This document shows positions 26,401 to 37,600 of a stretch of 64,000 bases of DNA, one piece after another (within the stretch, counting starts at the first letter, position 1; each line of letters opens with the position of its first letter). The notes below the pieces were generated by a model. It was given only the letters and a program-made list of their open reading frames with translations, did no database searches and was not told where the DNA came from. Source of the stretch: Phlebotomus papatasi (Eukaryota; Arthropoda; Insecta; Diptera; Psychodidae); the NCBI RefSeq assembly GCF_024763615.1, contig NC_077222.1, positions 23,870,001 to 23,934,000 on the forward strand. The letters are read 5' to 3'. A program made the translations under genes and the position numbers.

Positions 26401-29400
26401 ATGATTGTTACTTAGAGAAAAGCTTTCGTGGAAAATCTTGAATCAGATTAGGAGTGAGATATTTATTCAAATCATTAAAAAGTCTTATTTTATTTAAAAT
26501 ATTTTTGTTTATATTTTAATTATTATTATTTTTTATTTAAAATTTTGAAAGTGAATAAAACATAGCCAAAACGTTGTTATAGAACTTAGAAAGGTATAAA
26601 TCAAAAACCATTTCAAAAACCGTGATTAATTTTCATCAATTTATACCGAACTGTTTCTAGTAAATTGATTATCGAGAATATCTTGAATACTTTGTGAATT
26701 ATGGGAGGTACGGGCGATGCGGGCGATACATAATGTCAAATTTGTGTCAATCAAATGCCCTTTGTTTTTAGACTCCGATCTCTGAAACCGGTTTTATGAG
26801 ATTATGTCAAAATCTTTCGCATAACTTCATGGATTGTACTAGGAAATTGTGGAAACTGCGAGCAGTTAAAATGTTTCGGTATTCCCGGTATTCCTATCTT
26901 GGATAACCTATTGAATTTGTAAAATTCTTAGTTTCAGATAAAATTGATAAATTCCATTTTTCAAAAGCATAACACTCTGGTATTCTACAGTAGACTCTCT
27001 CAAATTCGGGGATTTGGGACCGAAATGTCACCCGAATTAGAGAGAAATTCGGGTGTCAAACTGTTTGAAATGCAACGATTTTTTGTTCAATTGCATACTA
27101 ATATAAAGTTTACATACTCATATTTATTGTTAATTTCATGAAAATGCCGTAATAGAACAAAATCACATCATAACAAACCATGGCAATTTTGCGTGCTCCA
27201 TTCGATAATCGTAATCAAACTTGAAAAATGTCGACTAATTTTTTTCAAAATTATTTGCCGCCCAAAGTAGAAATTCGATCTTAAAAAACCGTCTACTGTA
27301 CTTTGATGGTTTTCATTTATTTGATACGTACTTGTCCTATGTATACTTAAAATTAAGATATTGCATTAAATTAAGTACTTATTCCTCTCGATCAGTAATA
27401 ACCTTCCCAATTTGAGAGTTCTCTCCGGTTGAGGTTTTTCTTTTACCGATTCAAAGGCATATCAGAGAGAACTTACCTATAAACCCGTTGCAAGTTCGAA
27501 CGTTTAAACCGACGAGTTACACAAAAGTGAGCAAGTTCATCAAAAGGACATTTCTTTGAATGAAATAACATTTAAAAAATTCTTCCATCCTGAAATTCCT
27601 CAAAACTACACAAAAATTCACTTTTTACAGCAAACGTTTACACAATGTTGTTGACATTGTCGACGACTGAAGTGTCAACAATATCGAAATTGTATATTGT
27701 ACTTTAGGTTTCCGGTGGATTTTCGAATAGGTTTGGCTTGGCTTTGGAGTGGCTTTGTCTCTTCAAAAGGTTATTACTGAACGGAACCATTAAGTGCTAA
27801 TTAAGTACTTAATGTATTATTGCTTGGATTAGCTGAAAAATGGCTTAGGTAAAAAATTAATAGACATGCAGTTTAATAATAAAAAAATATTATCATTATT
27901 TTTGTTATTATTATGCTTATGATAAGCTGTCTCTCGACTTATCCTAAGATCTGTCTAGGCCGTCTAAGCCCTTATTCAGAGTGGTCTCACTTTTTCGTCA
28001 GTCAAGTAGTTTCTTGTAAAAAATTCATCTAAGATTTTGCTCTCTATAATTTGGGGTTTTTAGAGCCATATCAAGCACTATTCTTCTAGTGTAGAGTCTG
28101 AAGCTAATTTTGATTACAAATTCTTTACCTCTTTTCGGAACGCAGCATATGCGCAATCCAATTTCACGATTTTTTAAATCTAAAATATCTTACACAGTAA
28201 AAAAATTAACACTATTATAGTGTGTAATCTTTCACACTTAAATTTGGCGAAATGTGTAATTTCAAATTGTTTCAATTTCAAATTTCAAATTAAAAATTTT
28301 TGAATTTTTGTGTGTAAACTCAAAAATTGTTTTATTTTCACTTAATTTCGAAGATTTTATTTTTTTTTGTGTTTTTTGACATTTGTAATGTTTTTTTTTT
28401 AGTACTCGGGATCTCCCCTAATTCGAGATGACTAAATCTGATGCTCGAATTTTCACGATATGCTTATTATGCATATAAATATTTGATGTACTATATGACT
28501 TTTGCCCAATGAAAGGCATCTCGACTGAAGTATATGTCTTAAATGGAAATTCAATAATTTTTACAAAACTTTTCTTTGAAAATTTAACAACTTTGGTTGA
28601 AATTCACAAGGCTTCACATTATAATAGTGTGAAAAATTATGATCAAACTATAATAGTGTTAATTTTTGATCATGTGACAAAAAATACCATAAAATTGTGT
28701 ATTTTTTCACACTATAATAATGTGAAAAACTATAATCATACTATAATAGTAATAATGGTAATTTCTAGAGTTTTTCAACAGTTTTAAATCACAAAAACAT
28801 TGTTGAAAAATTTTTATGACTATAATAGTGAGAAATTTTATACAGATCGTTAAATAATTAATTTATCCGATTTCACACTATTCTAGTGTTAAAATTTTAC
28901 ACATTTTCAAATTAAACAACATTGTTGAAAATTTTTAACTATAATTATAGTATTTTTTAATCACGTCACAATAAATTAGCAAAATGTTGTGCATTTTTTA
29001 AACATTTTTAAATTAAACAACTAAAATGGTCGATTTTGCACTATTATAGTAGTAAAATTTTACACAATTTTTTACTGTGTAGCTAAGGAATTAATTGAGA
29101 TTCTACAAAATATATTTTAGATTTGGATATATTTATAGTCTGTAAGTCTAGAGGCCCAACACTCAGAAAAACCGAATGTAACTTACTCAAATCGGTGTTA
29201 CATTAACTCTTTTAGTTGTGATTTTCGATATATTTCTTATATTTAATTTCACTTTAATTTGGCGCAATATTTAAAAAGAGTTGCTTCAAATCTTTTACTG
29301 CTCGAACTCCATAAGTTTGAACCGATTGAACCGATCGGATCAATTCGGTTTATGATCTGGTAATGAACCGGATATAAACTATTTATTACACTTAAAACTA

Positions 29401-31284
29401 GCTTGAAACTACTCTTCAAATTGGGATATTTTGAGTGATTTATAAATCGGTTAAAAACCGGTAATTGGTAAATGATGCGAAAGTACTTTTGTAGGTATAG
29501 CAGGTATAGCATCTAAGTCACAAGTTTGAGTACTTGCCAAAGCCTGGGACGCTTTCCGATCCGTTTTTAGAATAAATATTACTTTTTTTGTTCTAAAATT
29601 TACATGAAAATAAAAGTTAATTAAATTTACTCTTTTCAGATAAATCGAAAAAATATTAGTAAAACTTACTCCGCATTTTTTAATAAAGATACATTTTCTA
29701 ACTATTGAAAAACTACTGATGCACTTTTCCATTTAATTTTTAAATAAATCCGATACAAATATTATCTTATACAGATTTTTCTCCTGACGAGTAATTAATG
29801 CCCTCATGTAAAAGGTACGAAAGAAGACAATTGCATCATCTCTGTGGCAATCAAAGAAACTATTAAATGTTCTAAAGTTCTGCAGTAAACTTGGTTATCT
29901 TTTAATTACGTGTCAGGAAATTTTAAATTACAGGACAGAATAAAACAAGGAAAAAGTATGAAGATTTAAAGTTCTAATTTATAGGTTCGAAGATTAAATT
30001 TGTGTTGAATTAGGATAAACATTTTAGTAAGTAAATTATCCGTTTGGTTTAATACTTAAACTTATAGTATAAGTACTTATGGTTAGCAATACTTATTTTC
30101 CCTTCATTATTACTGGCCGATTGTAATATTTTACGAGGTCAAATATTTAATGCATATAAATAGTGATCTGAAAGGTATTAGTATTCTGAAGGATGTTACA
30201 AAATAATATTTGAATATGATTTTATTTAAGATAAGAAAGACGTTATCAATTAACAAGTTATCGTGCTATAACAACAAGATATAAAACATTTTTAAAATGA
30301 CGTTCTTGAATGATATTCTAAAGCTTGGATTTTCCAAAAGTTAATGCTTAATGTTAACAACTATAATGGTTCGTTTCAGACTTGTTGTTATGACTAATTT
30401 TAAAAATGCTTTTAACCTAGATATCTAAAATTTTTACAACCTTCATATCAATTCATGTAATTCTTGTTTTGATGGTGAAATAAAATTGATAACATGAATT
30501 TCACATTAATTTAAAATAATTCATTCTTTTAGTGTGTATACTACCAAAAATTAATCTTATCTTGTTGCTTTCGCGAAATGTGTCTGTCTTTAGTATGTTT
30601 GTTTGCTTCGTGGCTTCTTTTTGTATTTCACAAGAATACTCAACAGCTGTTTAGATGCATCTTTAGACGTGTTCTAGCCAAAATTCTATGATTTAGAGGG
30701 TTCTAACTGGATTATGTAGGTAGGTTTTGGGTCAATGGGTAGGGAAAATACAAAAATTTATTGGAAAATCATTGCGGGAAAGTGTCTCAATGTCTCTATA
30801 TTATTGATCATTTTGCGTCAAGCTGGGGAATACGGTTTTGAAAGGGGAATACTTGTGTGTGTGCAAAATAATCGATACGACTCGCGAAGAAACTTCGCCG
30901 GCAAACACGAAAATTTCTCCTCCCAAAAAGAATTAAATAAAATTACAAAATCCACCACATGGATGGGAATGTGAGCCAAGATTACCGATAGCTGTTTGTA
31001 TGCCATGCGCTACACAATTTTAGAGGGGGATTTCTCTATTTAAGGGGCCACAAGTGCCAGTATGCTCTCCCATTTTATCGGACGCGAATCGCTTTGGACG
31101 GAGAGAAGTTTTCTCTTAGTTCCCCCCATTATATATAGAATATATATTGTAAAGTTTACCAGTGAACAGCTGACTGGGCTTGTGCGTAAAATTGCAGTGC
31201 ACGTGTCACGAGGCCAAGACCGTTGAGAATTGGCAGTGCTGAAGTCAAGGGGTTTCCCATTCCGCAGAAGTAGAAACCTCTTTG
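20441..31284 (-). CDS. Unrecognised minus-strand gene, three C-terminal exons
   Basis: Three minus-strand exons, 31284-31160 (125 nt), 26344-26157 (188 nt) and 20640-20441 (200 nt), have good splice sites. The acceptors are CTTCCACAG, TTCTTTGCAG and CTTTTAG; the donors are GTAAAC and GTAAGC. They join in phase (codon split TG|T, then G|GC) into 170 codons ending in TGA. The first exon encodes a hydrophobic segment (GNPLTSALPILNGLGLV) that could be a membrane helix. It is followed by RWRENRTIFNTPNPRLMNVS and then an Arg/Ser-rich stretch (RRGSRMSVRVPSRQ, GSRRGSRGSSN). This looks like a membrane protein with a cytoplasmic phosphorylatable tail. I do not recognise the family. The 5' exons must lie upstream, above 31284. 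The gene sits between the two ABCC copies on the opposite strand. Joining is well supported; function is unknown. Confidence 0.75.
20806..20950. mobile_element. Foldback element, about 145 bp
   Basis: TCTTTGTGTTGGTTCCTG pairs with CAGGAACCAACACGAAGGA, and the outer parts (AAGTGCTTCTACAT and ATGCAGAAACACTT) pair as well. A 40-bp loop separates the arms. Non-coding. Confidence 0.75.
21128..21397 (+). mobile_element. tRNA-derived SINE, family b, copy 2 (full length)
   Basis: The head AGGTCAAGTGGTAAAGCAGT and box B GGGTTCGAATCCCCTTTACG are followed by CACCAGGAATTTTTCTGGCG, a body, and an (ATT)n tail. This copy is uninterrupted and is the reference for reading the broken copy at 43107. Confidence 0.88.
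21505..21640 (+). mobile_element. tRNA-derived SINE, another family
   Basis: The head CTTATAGCTCAGTAGTAGAGC (box A) and CCCCAATTCAAGTCCGGG (degenerate box B) is followed by ACAAGAACTTTTTCTGTCTC and GGGTGTCACTCGTTCTGACT. A headless copy lies at 15100-15190. No target duplication was resolved. Confidence 0.7.
22502..22672. mobile_element. TIR element flanked by TA, 171 bp
   Basis: GCCGAGACACACAT and ATGTGTGTCTCGGC are exact inverted repeats. TA stands directly outside both ends. The interior is AT-rich and non-coding. Confidence 0.8.
22690..23300 (+). repeat. Interspersed repeat family R1, second copy
   Basis: It shares CTCAAAGAGAGAGCAGTTAT, GCTTAAACGGTCAACTTC, CGGCTGCATCGGTC and CTGGGATGCTTTGCCATC, in the same order, with 8750-9690. 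It is shorter and more diverged. Confidence 0.65.
23423..24580. mobile_element. Outer TIR element split by a pogo-like element
   Basis: GGCCTCTACACACTAGA at the left pairs with TCTAGTGTATAGAGGCC at the right. The pogo-like element 23476-24521 occupies most of the interior, so only about 110 bp belong to the host element. Its ends resemble those at 56904-57047. Confidence 0.7.
23476..24521 (+). mobile_element. pogo-like element copy B
   Basis: It opens GGGTAAAGGCTCATAATTTGGG and closes AAAATTATGAGCCTTTACCC, with TA on both sides. It is the inverted relative of 11606-12673. Its minus strand encodes YERDVLRKALKGSRKGQ (psq-type HTH) and then EEDLVRLVHEMKNNGHPVE (start of a CENPB-type HTH). The two copies preserve the same residues in places where the DNA differs, which supports a true transposase origin. 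Confidence 0.72.
26988..27298. mobile_element. MITE with pogo-type CAGTAGA ends, 311 bp
   Basis: The left end CAGTAGACTCTCTCAAATTCGG and right end CCGTCTACTG are inverted. TA flanks both sides. CAGT...ACTG termini with TA target sites fit pogo/Tigger or mariner relatives. Confidence 0.75.
28193..29079. mobile_element. MITE built of ACTATAATAGTGT palindromes, 887 bp
   Basis: CACAGTAAAAAAATT and AATTTTTTACTGTG form the ends, with TA outside both. The interior is saturated with short palindromes around TATAATAG and CACACTATAATAGTG, repeated about every 40-100 bp. No coding signal. Confidence 0.82.
29275..29580 (+). repeat. Interspersed repeat family R1, diverged fragment
   Basis: It shares a TTTTACTGCTCGAACTC start and a CACAAGTTTGAGTACTTGCC...CTGGGACGCTTTCC end with the R1 copies at 8750 and 22690. 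The middle is diverged, with repeated ACCGATTGAACCGAT motifs. Confidence 0.5.
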
Positions 31285-32091
31285 CTGTGGAAGATTTCTC
31301 TCTGGTTTAATGCAAATTATTCACACATTTTCTTTTCTTGCAAATCTTTACCAAAGACGTTTGAGTGTTTTTTTCCCGTGGTTTTTTGAGCATAAATTCA
31401 CCAAAGGTAATAGTGTGCATTTGCAAAATGTGAATATCAAAGTGGTGGTACTCGATGATCAAACTGTAATTAGATTTGGCTAAATCCAAGGTGGATTAAC
31501 GTGAGTGAAGAGTGTTAATAAAAAAAGGTAGATAGAGTCGTCAATGTTGTGATGTAACTCTCAATACAGTGATTTTTCCATAAAAGATGAATTGTGACGA
31601 ACGCTTCACCTCTAAAATGTGCCTCTTTTTAGTTGTATTTCCCTTCCTTTGAAAAGGAGTGATGAAGCTGAAGGGACTTTGTGCAGTGCTCGAATTTATG
31701 TTTTTAAGCCAATACCATTGAAATCAGTTTTATTTCTTAGTTTTATGTCGACAAAGAAAGTTGGTGACTTTCTAAAAGTTATTGTAACTTTATCGAGATT
31801 AGGTGTAACGAGTTAAATCCAGTTATTATCTAAATTGAGTTAGATCGTTTGTTTTTTTTTTTAATTTTTTCGTATATAGAAAAATTATTCAGTAAATTTG
31901 TTAGTCTTCTGTCTGCGAGACATAATCTATCTTCATATGTATGTAGTCTGTCATGAAATAGAACCTATGTAGGGAATATTCAGTATTTTGTGCAGGAGTT
32001 TAGAATCAATTCTAAGACGGACATGGCCGTATAAGTAGTATAAAAACAAAAATGACGACAAAATTCAGTGAAATTAAATAGGATGACATGA

Positions 32092-32250
32092 CACTGGTAA
32101 AATTAAAGAGATCAAATTGATCCTTTTGCAAAGGATGGATCAAATTAATATGTTCTATTATGATAAATGTGCATTCATAGTTCGAAATTTGATCCATCCT
32201 TTGCAAAAGGATCAAATTTGGATCAATTTGATTCTTTTATTGTTACAGTG
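32092..32250. mobile_element. Foldback MITE, 159 bp
   Basis: CACTGGTAA and TTACAGTG mark imperfect ends. GATCAAATTGATCCTTTTGC and GATCAAATTTGGATCAATTTG pair on the two arms, as do GCAAAGGATGGATCAAATT and AATTTGATCCATCCTTTGC. Confidence 0.7.
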
Positions 32251-32263
32251 GAGAAGGAAATTA

Positions 32264-32979
32264 CACAGAAAAGAATATTTCGTAAAATTGTTCGTAAATG
32301 TTTGTGAACTCTTAATCATGACTCAATTAAAAATGCTCGTAATGGGTATATCCCACTAAAATGTTCGTAAAAATTTGTATTTTTTCACAAACTTTGTTCG
32401 TAATATGATCACTTAACGAGATTTTTTGTATTTGCTTACAAAACAATTGTTCGTACATTTTTGTTTTGTCTGGAAAAAATTAAAGAACAAATGACAAAAT
32501 TTTACAAACATTTTTTTTACGTGTTTTTAAACATTTACGAACAAGTCTTTGTCAAAGAGCAAGTGCTTTTGAAGAAGTACAAACTTTTACGAACTTGCAT
32601 TGGGATACACGATTTGCGAATATTTTGTAAGTTCTCAGAGCATTTTTGTACTTTTACAAACGTTTTTTCGTAAATGTTCGTAAACACAAAAAAATGTTCG
32701 CAAAATGTTGTCATTTGTTCGTAAAGTTTTGTTTGCCTGGCGAATATTTTACGAACATTTAAGAACAAATAACAAAATTTTATGAACATTTTTTGTCTGT
32801 TTACGAACATTTACGAATAAATGTAGTAAAAGTACAAAAATTCTCATCCAATGATCATGTTACAAAATACAAACTTATACGAACTTATTTGTGAGTTATA
32901 TGATTTAAGAGCATTTTGCAGGTCCCCAAAAAGAATTCACAAACATTTACGAACAATTTTACAAAATGTTTTTTCTGTG
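32264..32979. mobile_element. MITE built of TTTACGAA palindromic units, 716 bp
   Basis: CACAGAAAAGAATATTTCG and a CATTTTGTAAAA-related right end closing in TTTTTTCTGTG are inverted, and TA flanks both. The interior repeats TTCGTAAATGTT and its reverse AACATTTACGAA many times in both orientations. This makes open frames on both strands, which are not genes. Confidence 0.8.
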
Positions 32980-33503
32980 TAGAGAATTTTTAACTTAGGG
33001 TGGTAGAATAAAATCAGTTACACTTTTAGGGTCTTTAGATTTTGTCGCCTTGCTTGCTAAGAAATTGGTTACATTTGAGGTTAAAACTCCAATCTGGAGA
33101 CCCTCTTACTTAAGACCTCTGATGCTCTGATCTTCAAGTTTCTAGAACTGAAAGAGGATAAACATGAGGAACTAACAGAAGTCCCCAAATGTCATGTCCC
33201 TTACTGTTTAATCTCTTTCAAGTTCAATAAAAGACAGACAGTTATTACAATAACCTTATTTTCAAACCTCATACCGAAGAAGTAATTTTTCTTAATATAG
33301 TCTTGTAGAATACTCTAAGTAAAGCCTTATAAAACCAAAATTCTTATAGTCTGCTTATAGCGCTCTTGGTTCAGTTACTGAGGCTATTAAAGATACAGTG
33401 GTGCATTTTTAAGAAGTTTAAGAGCTTCTGCAAATTTTTCAAAACAAAATTCTGTTTATAAACCTTGGTATATTAAAAGATTTATCAAAGTCTTTGTTCT
33501 ATA

Positions 33504-33979
33504 GGGGAAACTCGGGCTCTGAGGCACCACTGAACACGGGATGGCACCGAATATTGCTATTTATTAACTAGTTACTAAACTTCAGAGGACGAGATCTGTA
33601 TGAATTCATCACTGAGAGAGAAATCCGAAAAAGTTAAAGTAATATTCCGGAAGTGTTTATTTTACCCTGCAGTATTGATCCGAAATCGGTGTAAATATTA
33701 TGATTTTTAGGTGTATTAGGGGTTAAAGTTACCCTTTTTTCATGTTAATTTTACCCTTAATAAGGTGTAAAATTAACATTAAAAAATGTTGATATATTTT
33801 TACACCTAAAAAATGTTAAAATTATGAGGAAAAAAAGTTAATCGGAGCCGTTTTTTTCTCAGTGTAGATACTATAGGGATTCTTGTTCACTGGAGGAATG
33901 GATGTCATAGTCCAAGTAGTTTAGAAATAAAATTCAGTGTTTGGTGCTACACCATGTTCAATGGTGCCCCAGTTTTTCC
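33504..33979. mobile_element. TIR element (family of 57431-57642) split by another MITE
   Basis: It starts GGGGAAACTCGGGCTCTGAGG and ends GGTGCCCCAGTTTTTCC with TA outside. Inner motifs CACCACTGAACACGGGATGG and CACCATGTTCAATGGTGC match the uninterrupted relative at 57431-57642. The 255-bp element at 33610-33864 is inserted in its middle. Confidence 0.75.
33610..33864 (+). mobile_element. CACTGAG-type MITE, copy 1
   Basis: It begins CACTGAGAGAGAAATCCGAA and ends TTTTTTTCTCAGTG. The interior has TTTACCCTGCAGTATTGATC, GGTGTATTAGGGGTTAAAGT and paired AACATTAAAAAATGTT motifs. Other copies are at 43335-43588 (+) and 54793-55047 (-). Confidence 0.85.
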
Positions 33980-34272
33980 TAAAGCAGCTATTTTGTTTCA
34001 TGGGGATTCGCAATACAATACGAATCATTACTTTTTAAGAGTTTTGGATTGTGAAAAAAATCCATTTGTTTTTTACTTATTTCATTAATCGATAGATTGC
34101 ACATACTGCTGTCTCTTTGAGTGCGAGCAACACTCAAAAACCTTTTCTATTCAATGAAACATAATTGCTTCGTAGAATGGACTTTGTTAGTGAGCTTCCC
34201 CTTACATTTTTATTGAATTTTTCACATAGATCTTTGTCTGCAGCTGAAACTGCAAAAAAAACTGCAGTGTGA

Positions 34273-34626
34273 GTGAGGTCGTTTCATCGTACAAACACTG
34301 TATTGAGAATTTACTTAAATTGCTTTGTATTTTACCTATTTAGCCTCAATATTGACTCATTGATAACTTCTCCGTTAACATACAGATTTTCCAACGTGGT
34401 GATAGGAGGAGAATTGAGAGCAAAAAAGTGCCTCAAGATTGATAATCTCAACCAAGAAGAATCACACAGTGTGATATTTAAGTATAGTGAAATAGTTAAC
34501 TTCATATCAGTGGACAAAGACTGCAAACAGAAGTGCTACTTTATCTCGCAGAACAAAAGTCCTGCCAAGTGTTTTATTTCAATAGCTGCCTATTTAGCTA
34601 GTAGAAAAACTAAAAAAAATAAATAA
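34273..34626 (+). other. 117-codon open frame just upstream of ABCC copy 2 start
   Basis: An open frame from about 34273 to a TAA at 34624-34626 ends eight bases before the ATG of copy 2. The product would start with a hydrophobic stretch (YLNCFVFYLFSLNI) and end in ASRKTKKNK. I recognise no domain. It may be chance, an upstream open frame in the 5' UTR, or a small gene. Its composition is AT-rich, like non-coding DNA around it. Confidence 0.25.
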
Positions 34627-34634
34627 ATCTCACA

Positions 34635-37600
34635 ATGAACAGAAGTTCAAATAACACGACGACAAGGAAAAGAAATCCCGTTGAGGATGCCTCCTTTATC
34701 AGCAAAAGATTATTTTGGTAAGTTGCATAAAATTGTGAAATCACTCATGTTTTGTTCGATATGGAGAAATGTTTTAATTTTAGCCAATTATATTCAATTG
34801 AAAGAAATTAATCAATACCAGTTTTTCAGAGTGTCAAGTCACTCAACATGAATGAGTTGGTAAAGAGTTATTTTCGTATGAATTATGGGATATTTTTGTA
34901 TATTACACGCAAAGCTTTCAATACAAATACTCATTTAACGTTTCTTCGGAATAACAAGCAAACAGAAAAACATCTATATTAATTAAAAGGTTATTAGTTC
35001 TATTAGAATGGGGAAAATATATTTTCTAGAAAATTTAAATATATTTTGAATGGAAACTTTATTGCACTAAGGCGCCTGATATAAAATCCAGTAAAGAAAA
35101 TAGGGATTAAGGTGATGCATTTGCTTTGGGTTTTGTTAAACAAATGAAGTTTCTTATCAAGATACAGACTTGTAATGATTCTCTAAGTTTTCTACCATCT
35201 TTCTCGATGATTTAAAATTATTTCTTTAAAAAAATAATACTCTGTGCTTTAAAAAATATTTTATACTCGAACGAATATATGCATTAACAGGACTAGTTTC
35301 CGTATTTTTTGTTGTTGTAAGTATTTATCTAGTATGATGAACTATTTGTCATGTTCAGTGATAAATATTGAGGTTGGGCCTGGATGATAAGTTTGGGAAA
35401 AAATGTGTTAAAAATGTTCTGTTTCTTTCTTTTCGTAAAGAACTTCGAGTAATATACCTTTAAATGGTTTTTTCTACTTAGATTTTTCCCAAATATTCAA
35501 TTACAAATAGATATAACGTATAATTTATTTAAGGCAAAAATAATAATTAGTCATTAGTCTATTATTTTATTTTTATGCAGTTGCTTGGGGTTATAATTTT
35601 CACCGGATATTTAAAAAAGACACTATTATTTCCTACTCTTTTGTCATATTATATAATTTATGCTTTATATTCCATTTTTTAAACCCCCTTCATTACTATT
35701 TTTATGAGAATACAAACTGTTAAATTCACTATGAGATGTTATTGTTAAAGAAAATAATGTCACAAAACAAAAACATTCATGTTATGTTTTTGCAATTATT
35801 TCCCTTTAAATTGTTTTTTTTTTGTATTTTTTCAAATAATTTTTTGGGCGATACATTGACATAGAATTTCTTTTACTTTAATAAGCAAAAAAAAGTGAAA
35901 TTTCTTCTGGTTCGTTCTACATTTATGAACCTAACGGCATTATCACACTTGCACATTAAAATTTTAATGTGATTCACATTAATTGTCGCTTGTGAGCGTC
36001 CAAATATGTTATTTGTGTCTTTGAGTTACTTAATATTTGGGTATTTTTTTTCTATTTATTGATAAAGAAGAGGACTTGACCTGCAAAAATAAGTTTAAAT
36101 TTACCTAAAGCATAAATATTTTTCACATTAAAAAATTAAAGAGAAAATCGCATTAATTTTTCGCATTAATGCTATAAATCAATTTATATCAAATTTTGCG
36201 GGCCAAGTCTACCTTTTTATCAACAAATAGATCAAATTTTGAATATAAAATGATTCAAACACAGAAATTACACATTTGGATTCTCACCAGCGACAATTAA
36301 TGTGGAGTGGATCATATTAAAATTTTAAAATGCAAGTGTGATAACACTGTAATACATTTACTTAGTCTCATTCGAATGAATTAAAAAATTAATTAGAATT
36401 TCTATTTAAAAAACCAATTCTAAAAATATTAGCATTAGATATTAAATCATAAACAATTATGAGACACTTAATGGTCAATAAAAAATCAAGAGTAGGGTAA
36501 ATTAAGCTAATTCAAAACCTGCTCCAAATAGAAATTTTTCACTACTCCAAATGGAAACGTCATTGTTTTCATGATAAATACGTACTAAATTATTATATTT
36601 ATATATTTTCTATACCACAATTTCATTATTTAATTAATTTTGCTCCAAATAAAGCGAAAATCCATTCATATTGACAAATTTTAATTTGTTAATTTCTCAG
36701 AGAAATTAAAAGTGTACCTTTTCACCATAAAACTTTTCATCGATCGACCATGTTTTCCAATGAAAAACACAATGAGGTGACTGTTGTTTATTCGTTTTGT
36801 TTAACATTTATGCCATATTTCTGGCTAATTTTAGTTAAATTAAGTGCTAATCTTTATTGTTAACGGTACATGAAGTTTTTAAATGAAATAATTACCTATT
36901 TCGTGAACAAAAAGGGTTTTTCTGAAGTGTCTGCAAACGCTTCAATAGGAAAACCCGGAAATATCATTCTTTGGAGAGATTTTCTTATTGTTTTAGATGG
37001 GAAAGGAGAACAGACCAAGAATAAAAACAAATCCTGCAATCAAGAGCACCTCAACAAGGTTTAGGAAGCCTTTCGTCGCGGTTTCAGTTACACTGTTTGT
37101 CTCCAATTAGGAACCTTCCCTTGTCTCCATTTGGATTAATATGTTTCCAATAGAAGCATTTTACGTTCGCGTATTTTTCTTGTATTTAAGAAGTTTTCAA
37201 ATTATATCTAAAGAATTTTCACTAAACAGTAACATTCTAGAAGAGTAAAGGAGCAAATTTTATGTGATTCTCTTCAGAAAAAATATGAACTTAATGTGTT
37301 GAATGTTCTGTCAATTTTAAAGGCTCTGGAAATGGTTTTGAATTAGGACATTTACCCAAGCGAAAATGCTTTCAGGCTACTAACGCTTTTCACATTTATT
37401 TTCCGTATATTTCTTTAATGAATGTGACCCATTTTCTTAAGTAAAAAAATATTAAAAATAGATTAGATTCATTAAAGGTATATGGGAAAAATCAGGAATG
37501 TTTGAAGCCAGAGTATGTGCGAAGCCCGAAAATTTTCCTCTATATAAATCCTTGGGATATTATTACTTTACTTTTTTTTTAAATTTATGAATGAAATGAT

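Larger units (their letters stand above)
26345..31159 (-). other. Intron of the minus-strand gene (4.8 kb)
   Basis: Between the donor after 31160 and the acceptor before 26344. It contains MITEs at 26988-27298 and 28193-29079 and an R1 fragment at about 29275-29580. 29760-31100 shows no feature that I can support. Confidence 0.6.
31285..34634. other. Spacer between minus-strand gene exons and ABCC copy 2
   Basis: It contains MITEs at 32092-32250, 32264-32979 and 33504-33979. The 5' UTR and promoter of copy 2 should lie in its right part. I could not place a TATA box or initiator with confidence, nor find the upstream exons of the minus-strand gene. Confidence 0.5.

Noticed and set aside
32461..32810. 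Overlapping 70- and 91-codon open frames as small genes
   Set aside because: They arise from the TTTACGAA palindromic units of a MITE and appear on both strands.
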